Below, piece by piece: positions 58,230 to 64,000 of a stretch of DNA of 64,000 nt. The number at the start of each line of letters is the position of its first letter. The stretch's first letter is position 1. Location: NCBI GenBank assembly GCA_022828595.1, contig JAKGHH010000002.1, positions 43,742,222 to 43,806,221 on the forward strand. Direction: 5' to 3'. Origin of the DNA: Nelumbo lutea (Eukaryota > Streptophyta > Magnoliopsida > Proteales > Nelumbonaceae). Made by a program: the position numbers and the translations under genes. Below the pieces are notes generated by a model that saw only the letters and a list, made by a program, of their open reading frames with translations, did no database searches and was not told the DNA's origin.

Positions 58230-60054
58230 TCCCCTACTTTTTATCTATATATATCTGAAGAAAGTTTGGATTAAAAAATTTAAGAATTATTTAAATATTC
58301 AATTATATAATAACTTTAATATATTTATTAAAACACAAAACATAAATTTATATTTTTACAAAAATATATCACGAAATTATGTTCTAACAATTAAAATTAT
58401 GTTTTTCCGGATTATCAATTTATTTTTTTTTCAAATATTTAATAATATATATAATAGCTTTAAATAAATAATAAAATATTTAAAATATTTTATAGATTAT
58501 TTAAATATTTAAATAACTAAATATTTATCATAATTATATTTTAAATAGTTAAAATAACAAAATTATGTAATAAATTTAAAAAAAAAATCTTCAAAGTAGA
58601 AAAATAATTATAACATAATATTGAAATTCATAATAATTTAATATATTACAAAATTAATAACAAAATTATGTAAGAATGTTATAAATTATGATTTATGGAT
58701 AATTAAATTCAATAAATAATTAATATTTAAAATTTAAATATTTTACATATTATTTGAGTATTTAAATAACTAAATGTTTAAATAAAAAATATTTAACATA
58801 ACTAGATTTTAAATAGTTAAAATAAATAAATTATTTACTAAATCTAAAAAAATCTAAAAAGTAAAAAAAGTAATTATAACATAATATTGAAATTAATAAT
58901 AATTTAATATTTTTACATAATAATGTAAATATTTAATTTCACTCATATCAAGTAATAATTCAAGAAAATAACTTTCAAAAAAATAATATTTATTTATAAT
59001 AATTTTAAACTCTTAATTTGTATTTGTTTTATAATTATATATACTAAAATTAATATTTATTGTATTTCAGTAATTATTTATTGTTTTTGTAATAAATGTA
59101 TTTTCAATTATTATGTATACTTTTATTTTGTTTTGCTATTTAACATAAAACTTTTAATAATTATTGGAGATTAAACTACTATGATTTAAACTTTAAATTC
59201 AATTTATTGTACTTATTTTATTTTTGTTATAAGTTACTAATTAATATTTATTAGAGATTAAACTATTATTTAAAATTACTCTATTTATTGACTAAGTTAA
59301 TATATTTTTAGTACTTATTGTATTTTTGTAATTTTTATAATTATTGTATATTTCATTATCAATATATTTTCAATAATTGTGTATGTTTTCTATAAATTTT
59401 CAATAATTATTGGAGATTAAACTATTGTTATTTATTAGAGATAAGACTATTAATTTAGTTGAAATTATGAGTGTTCATGAGTTGCGGTTTGGTCGTAGGC
59501 TATTTGGGCAATCAAATTGATCTGGTCAAGTTAGGGAGTTGGTCAGCTGAAGCCGACTAACCTTTTGTGAAAATTGACCCACTCAAGTTGTATCAGTTTG
59601 GATTGATTTTTTGGTTTAGTCAATTTGTTCAAAAGATTTAAACTTAAAAAGTTAACATAACTTTAAAAAATTACAATGAAATTATTAAAAATAAATTTTA
59701 AAATTAGATTTATGATATAAAATATTTTAGACTAAGAAATATGGGAAATTTCCCACTTGTTCATATTAAAAATTATATTTAAAATATAGAATATTAATAT
59801 ATACCCACTATTAGGTCGTTTGATTTTGATCGATTTACAAATGACCAAATTGAAATTGATCCAATTTGGTCGAATTGGAAAGTTTTTGAATAACCCTAAC
59901 TTAAATTAATTATTGTTATTTTTGTATTATAAAATTTTTATTAAAAGTAGTATATAAAATATGAATAATTATTAATTATTTATAAAGTTGAAAATATAAA
60001 ACAATTGCCTGCTCTTGTGTGTTTCTGTTAAGGTCATTTACTAAAACACAACTT
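58230..60054. other. Extremely AT-rich non-coding stretch
   Basis: No gene. The sequence is dominated by TTTAAATATT, TTATAATA and related words with internal repetition (ATTTAAATAACTAAATATTTA near 58500 and 58760). It begins with TCTATATATATC (58225), which could be a Helitron-like start, unproven. Confidence 0.5.
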
Positions 60055-60480
60055 TAGGGATGGTAATTTCCCCATTCCCGACGAGTACCTGACTTCCCCA
60101 ACCCGATAGGGCTAAGGATGGGGATTATTTTGGTGAGGTAGGGAATTAATAGGAATCCTCGGTCGGGGTTGGGGTCGAGGATGGGGATTGAGATCCCACC
60201 TTGCCCCAACCCTAATTATATCTATATACCTTAAATGCTATTTATATTAAACATACTATTATATTATTTATATTATCTATATATATGTATATCAAAACAT
60301 ATTTAAAATATTATTTATAATTTAAGTTTTTTTATTTTAAAAAATACTATTATCTAAAAACATTTTGGGGATTCGGGTCCCTATGGGGGACGCATCCCCG
60401 TCCGGGATTGGGGATGGGGGTTAATTTCAGAATTGGAGTCAGGAACGGGGAATATGATCTCTGCCTTGTTGACATTCCTA
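60055..60480. mobile_element. Non-autonomous hAT element (426 bp)
   Basis: The ends are TAGGGATGGTAATTTC and GTTGACATTCCTA. The target duplication is CACAACTT (60047-60054) and CACATCTT (60481-60488), 7 of 8 matching. The arms are GC-rich with CCCCAACCC, GGGGTTGGGG and GGGGATTGGGGATGG words around an A/T core. No transposase. Confidence 0.85.
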
Positions 60481-61150
60481 CACATCTTATAGTTTTACAT
60501 ATTTACTTGAACCTACCTTATAGTTTTCATTTTATTAAAACATCTCATATGTTTTACAACTTATTTACTTAAACAATCTTTCATTAAAGAGTATTTGTTT
60601 TGTCATTAGTCTTATGATTTTTTATTCAAAAAATACGTTTAATACTTTTTTCGTATAGAAAACAAAAATGACCAAATATAGCCAATAGAATGGTAACCCA
60701 TGTTGTATTAAGGGCACAAAATGTATTTTTATTTTGATTAAATTTATTTAAATGGATATTAGAATCAACACTGTCATTTTCCAATGTCATCTAATAGAAT
60801 TGATTAAATCCATTGCAAAATATAAATGATATTTTATTAAAACAAATGATAAATTTTATTAAATCCATAAAATTATAAAAGATATTTTAATAAATAACCC
60901 TTTTTATTATTTAACTTTTTCTTAATAAATCCCGTCCATCGTACCTCGCACCACGACCGGTTAATGTCATTATAACAAATGTATGTTTAATAAAAATTAG
61001 ATTGAAGTAAGACTGATATGCCGTTATAGGGTAATTTCTCGTAAAAGTTACATTTATGTTATTAACAACTTTTGTTGATGATGCTCTATCGGATGGTAAG
61101 TTTGGGAAAATAAAAAGTCACTGACATAAATTTGCTAGACAATGTAGATA
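60481..61150. other. Non-coding stretch before the KH gene
   Basis: AT-rich, no gene. AATCCCGTCCATCGTACC (about 60930) resembles a damaged version of the Helitron 3' hairpin at 36961 and follows a similar TTTAACTTTTTCTTAA run. Confidence 0.4.
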
Positions 61151-61372
61151 CCATTTAGATGCGTTCAAGGGCAATCAAACCGTCAACAGTGGATCAGAAT
61201 CTCTTATAAGTGGTTCCACAAACTCGTGTCGTGTGGAACTTTCCCAAATCCCGCAAGGCCGAGGCTAAAACCCTCGCTCGGTCGCTCTGCTCTGTGTCTA
61301 CCCTATTCCCCATTCTCCAAACTCCAAAGACCCTAACTTCTCTTTCTTCTCTCTTCTCTCCTCTCTCTCTCT
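61151..61372 (+). promoter_or_regulatory. Promoter-proximal region and 5' UTR of the KH gene
   Basis: GC content rises here. A nearly pure pyrimidine tract (61337-61372) runs directly up to the ATG, typical of plant leaders. TATAAG at 61205 is a possible TATA-like word, unproven. Confidence 0.5.
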
Positions 61373-61735
61373 ATGGCTGCTTCTACTGCACCTTCGGAGA
61401 ACGGACCGACGACGGCACCGGCAATTGAGCAAGCGCAGGCAACATCTGAAGCCGCCACTGATAAAGCCACAGCCACCGCGGTCTTGGATGAGTCATCTCA
61501 ACAGCCTCCAGAGACGGCGGCAACTCCAGAAGCCCCGGTTCCGGCCCCGGTGGCGACGCCAGCCGAGAAGAAATGGCCTGGGTGGCCTGGCAATAGCGTT
61601 TTCCGTCTCATAGTCCCTGTTCTTAAGGTCGGTAGCATCATCGGTCGCAAGGGCGAACTAGTCAAGAAGATATGCGAGGAGACTCGCGCTCGCGTTCGCA
61701 TTCTAGATGGACCCATTGGCACTTCTGATCGTATC
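61373..61735 (+). CDS. KH-domain RNA-binding protein (PEPPER/HEN4 type), first coding exon only
   Basis: Partial: 121 codons up to a GTGAGT donor at 61736; the rest of the gene is to the right of the window. Residues 1-65 are a low-complexity Ala/Pro/Thr-rich N-terminus. Then comes [17 protein letters not shown], which opens the first KH domain in plant PEPPER-like proteins, and [15 protein letters not shown] with the GxxG loop (GRKG) that contacts RNA. The exon ends in [19 protein letters not shown], with the last strand and helix of the domain expected in exon 2. Such proteins bind pre-mRNA and act in splicing, poly(A) choice and floral control. Which paralogue this is cannot be told from one exon. 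The start is supported by the pyrimidine tract before the ATG and the absence of a longer in-frame start. Confidence 0.9.
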
Positions 61736-64000
61736 GTGAGTTCATATTTATCTTTCTTTCTCAGGATCCTGTTACTCTTATTTTTCCGTAATTTTTTTTT
61801 TCAATTGTTTTTTAGGGTTTTCTCCAATTTATTTGAAAATTTGCCTTTTGATCATTGGATTAGGTATTCTAAATAATTGCTCAAGAAAATATTATTGTTT
61901 TTTAATAATGTGGGTTGCGAATGGTTGAAGCCTAGGCTGCAATCCAACAATTCTTTACAGATGAAAAAGAGATTCCCACTTTGCTTGCCCCTGTCAAGAT
62001 TGAAAAAACGGTTACCTAAACCCTAACAATGAAGATGTATCGCCTATACACCTCAAGTTACTTTGGATAATATCCATTGCTTCCTAGGGAGTATAGATTT
62101 TCACTTGTTGAACATCCGGTTGTACAAGGAAGGCGAGAGATGTGGGAGCGTAATATAAAATAAACTGAGTGTGATGTGGACATTTATTCTGATGGTGCAT
62201 TTAGAGATGGGGTAGGTGATGCAGTTTCCGTGGCAATTAAGGCGCCGTTTGGCAAGTCCTTTTAGTAAGATCATGATTTTCAAGGCGCCAAGGTGAACCT
62301 AGGCACAAGGAAGAGCTTTGTTGTCTAGTCGTCTAGGCGCCGCCTGGTGTCTCAAAAGTAAGTTTTCTTCTCCTAGTACTTCAAGGCATGTGTCTCAGAA
62401 ATAAACCTTTTCTTTGTAATGTTTCAAGGCTAGTGTCCCAGAAATAACTATTTTCTTCCTACTGTTTTAGGGATAGTGTGTTAGAAATAACTATCGCCTA
62501 GTAAAAGAAGGGGCTGCTTTGTTTTCTTCATAGAGAAAGAAGAAAAAGATAAAGAAATAAGAAGAAAGGGCAGAGGCCCCGTTTTTCTGTCTCAGAAAAG
62601 AGAAAGAAAAAACACAAAAAAATATGAAGGAGGAGTGAAGCCCCTGTTTTTGTTTAAAAAAATTCAAGAAAAAAACTTGAAAATGATGACCATTTCAAAA
62701 AACAGAAAGAAAAAAATCAAATGGAGAACAGAAGGAGGAGCTAGCGCCTCTTTTGTTCCAAAAAAGAAAGGAAAATAATCAGAGATTTAAGGAGAGGGAT
62801 AGAAGATACATGTGTTTGACTGGTGTTACTTGTTGCTTTAAGTCTTCCCTCTTTTAATTCTTTGAAGTCTTCAAAGTCTTCGAAGCCTTTGAACTTCAGT
62901 GAGCTTCAGTTCATTATTGCTTCTTTGGTAAAGAGGTCTGTATCATTTGAACCCTAATATGAAAAGAAACTAACAAATGCATGCTGATTTATGAAGTAAT
63001 AAAAATGATGTTACGGTGTATCATTGCCTATGTTAATATTATGTGATCAAAATATAAAAATATGAATATATAAAAATATTGTAAGGTAGTGTTAAGTTTG
63101 ATATAGAATTGCTTGGCGTTTAGGTGACGTGAGCAATAAAAAGCGCTCAGTCACCTAGGTTCCCACCTAAGTGTTGCCTTGACAATTATGAGCAAGATCT
63201 ACCAAAGGCCTAGATGGGCAAAAGATTTAATGAGCTTTTGGGGTTTGGTCTTTAAAGATATTGACTGTTTGGTAAGTATCTTAGTCTACCATGATCTACA
63301 GAGCTGTTAAATGAAAGATTTTAGGTGCAGAAAGATAGGAAGCTTCCACATTTTTTTGCCATTTTGGGCTTCCATGAGCTTTTTAGGGCATGTGTTTTAC
63401 TGGCTTCCTATCATTAATTTCCAAATAGAGAGACCAAAATTTGGTCTTCCAAGCTTTGGAAAACCTGAAAGGCCACATGAAAAGACTTGCCAAACCCCTC
63501 CTAAGTAGTTGGGGATTTTTTCTGGGAAATGGCAGATCGAGTAGCAGTAGTTGATGCAGAGATGGCTGAAGCTAATGCCTTGAGGATGGTGATTCAGTAG
63601 CATGAAGGTTTAATGGTCAGGCTATTCTAATTGAGGGAGATTGTTAGACAGTTATTTCTTTGATGTTGAGTGACTTTCAACCTATTCAATGGAGGATTCA
63701 TCCAGTGGTTGCATAGGCAAAAGCTCTTTCTCAGTCCATTGGCAATATTTCTTTTACTTTTGTCTGTATACAGTTAGATCCCATAGCTCGTAGATTGGTG
63801 TCATTTAAGTTTTGTCTTTTCAACAACGTTTTTGAACCATCGTTGACCCAGATAGTCGGACCATTTGGCCCGGGATCCGTCCAAGCAACCAATTCCGTTT
63901 TACCCAAAAACCGGAATCTGGTAAAAAACTGTTGAAAAAGACAACAAACCGTTGACCCAGGCGGTCGAACCATCAACCCGTTCAACGGTTTTGATCGCTT
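61736..64000 (+). other. First intron of the KH gene (continues past the window)
   Basis: It begins GTGAGTTCATATTTATC. No continuation of the KH domain is seen up to 64000, so this intron is at least 2.26 kb. It contains the TIR element 62241-63501. Near the end are GTTGACCCAG, CGGTCGAACC and CGTTCAACGG words on both strands, another probable repeat. Confidence 0.75.
62241..63501. mobile_element. PIF/Harbinger-like TIR element with nested GGCGCC-type repeat
   Basis: The ends GGCGCCGTTTGGCAAGTC and GACTTGCCAAACCCCTCC are near-inverse complements, and TAA lies on both sides (62238-62240, 63502-63504). Inside, a second repeat runs from CAAGGCGCCAAGGTGAACC (62281) to GGTTCCCACCTAAGTGTTGC near 63178, in inverse orientation. 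It looks like another inserted TIR element related in style to the GAGGCG element of intron 1. No transposase frame is seen. Confidence 0.65.

Noticed and set aside
58225..60960. A possible Helitron from TCTATATATATC to the CCCGTCCATCG word
   Set aside because: The 3' word has no clean hairpin and no CTRR end, and the interior is only A/T-rich, so the boundaries cannot be supported.
1..64000. CRISPR arrays, riboswitches, rRNA, tRNA or a phage-type defence locus
   Set aside because: No regular short repeats with unique spacers, no RNA gene signatures found by eye, and the coding content is plant nuclear. The tandem repeats present have long units and no spacers.

Overview
This is nuclear DNA of a flowering plant, most likely a dicot. 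The evidence is intron-containing genes with GT-AG junctions, an intronless PLS-class PPR gene, copia retrotransposons, an L1-type LINE, and hAT, Tourist-like, Mutator-like and Helitron DNA elements. Intergenic DNA is very AT-rich. Species cannot be told from the sequence. No bacterial operon, CRISPR array, rRNA or tRNA was recognised.

Three host genes can be supported. (1) A BC10/DUF266-type glycosyltransferase (core-2/I-branching, GT14-like) gene on the + strand, start 9489 to stop 32784. It has ten coding exons that join cleanly into 393 codons, spread over 23.3 kb because three or more introns are filled with transposons. (2) An intronless PLS-class PPR gene on the - strand (42244..44130, 628 aa) ending in an E-type region with no DYW domain. 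(3) The first coding exon (61373..61735) of a KH-domain RNA-binding protein of the PEPPER/HEN4 type, whose other exons lie beyond the window. A broken carboxylesterase (CXE type) fragment lies at 47181..47362.

Layout: 1-2200 AT-rich repeats and three Tourist-like MITEs; 2223-7390 a decayed copia element with both LTRs (- strand); 7391-9488 promoter and 5' UTR of the glycosyltransferase gene; 9489-32784 that gene, with a copia relic carrying two nested DNA elements in intron 1, a second copia relic in intron 2, copia plus LINE plus LTR debris in the 11.8 kb intron 5, and a solo LTR in intron 6; 33229-38250 a tandem repeat and a duplicated AT-rich segment with hAT insertions; 39195-40790 copia debris; 42244-44130 the PPR gene; 45233-47054 a minus-strand Helitron; 48560-50350 a 186-bp tandem repeat and a GGCAAGG-type minisatellite; 52496-56007 a second Helitron of the same family that carries a Mutator-like foldback element, which itself carries a hAT element; 57498-57880 a 150-170 bp tandem repeat; 58230-60050 extremely AT-rich DNA; 60055-60480 a hAT element; 61373 onward the KH gene, whose first intron holds another TIR element.

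The most notable structure is the Helitron > Mutator-like > hAT nest at 52496..56007. Each layer has its own diagnostic boundary: an A|T insertion with a 3' hairpin and CTAG; a perfect 9-bp target duplication; a perfect 8-bp target duplication. I found no sign of a new protein-based system. What this window adds is a well-marked set of small non-autonomous element families and their insertion order.
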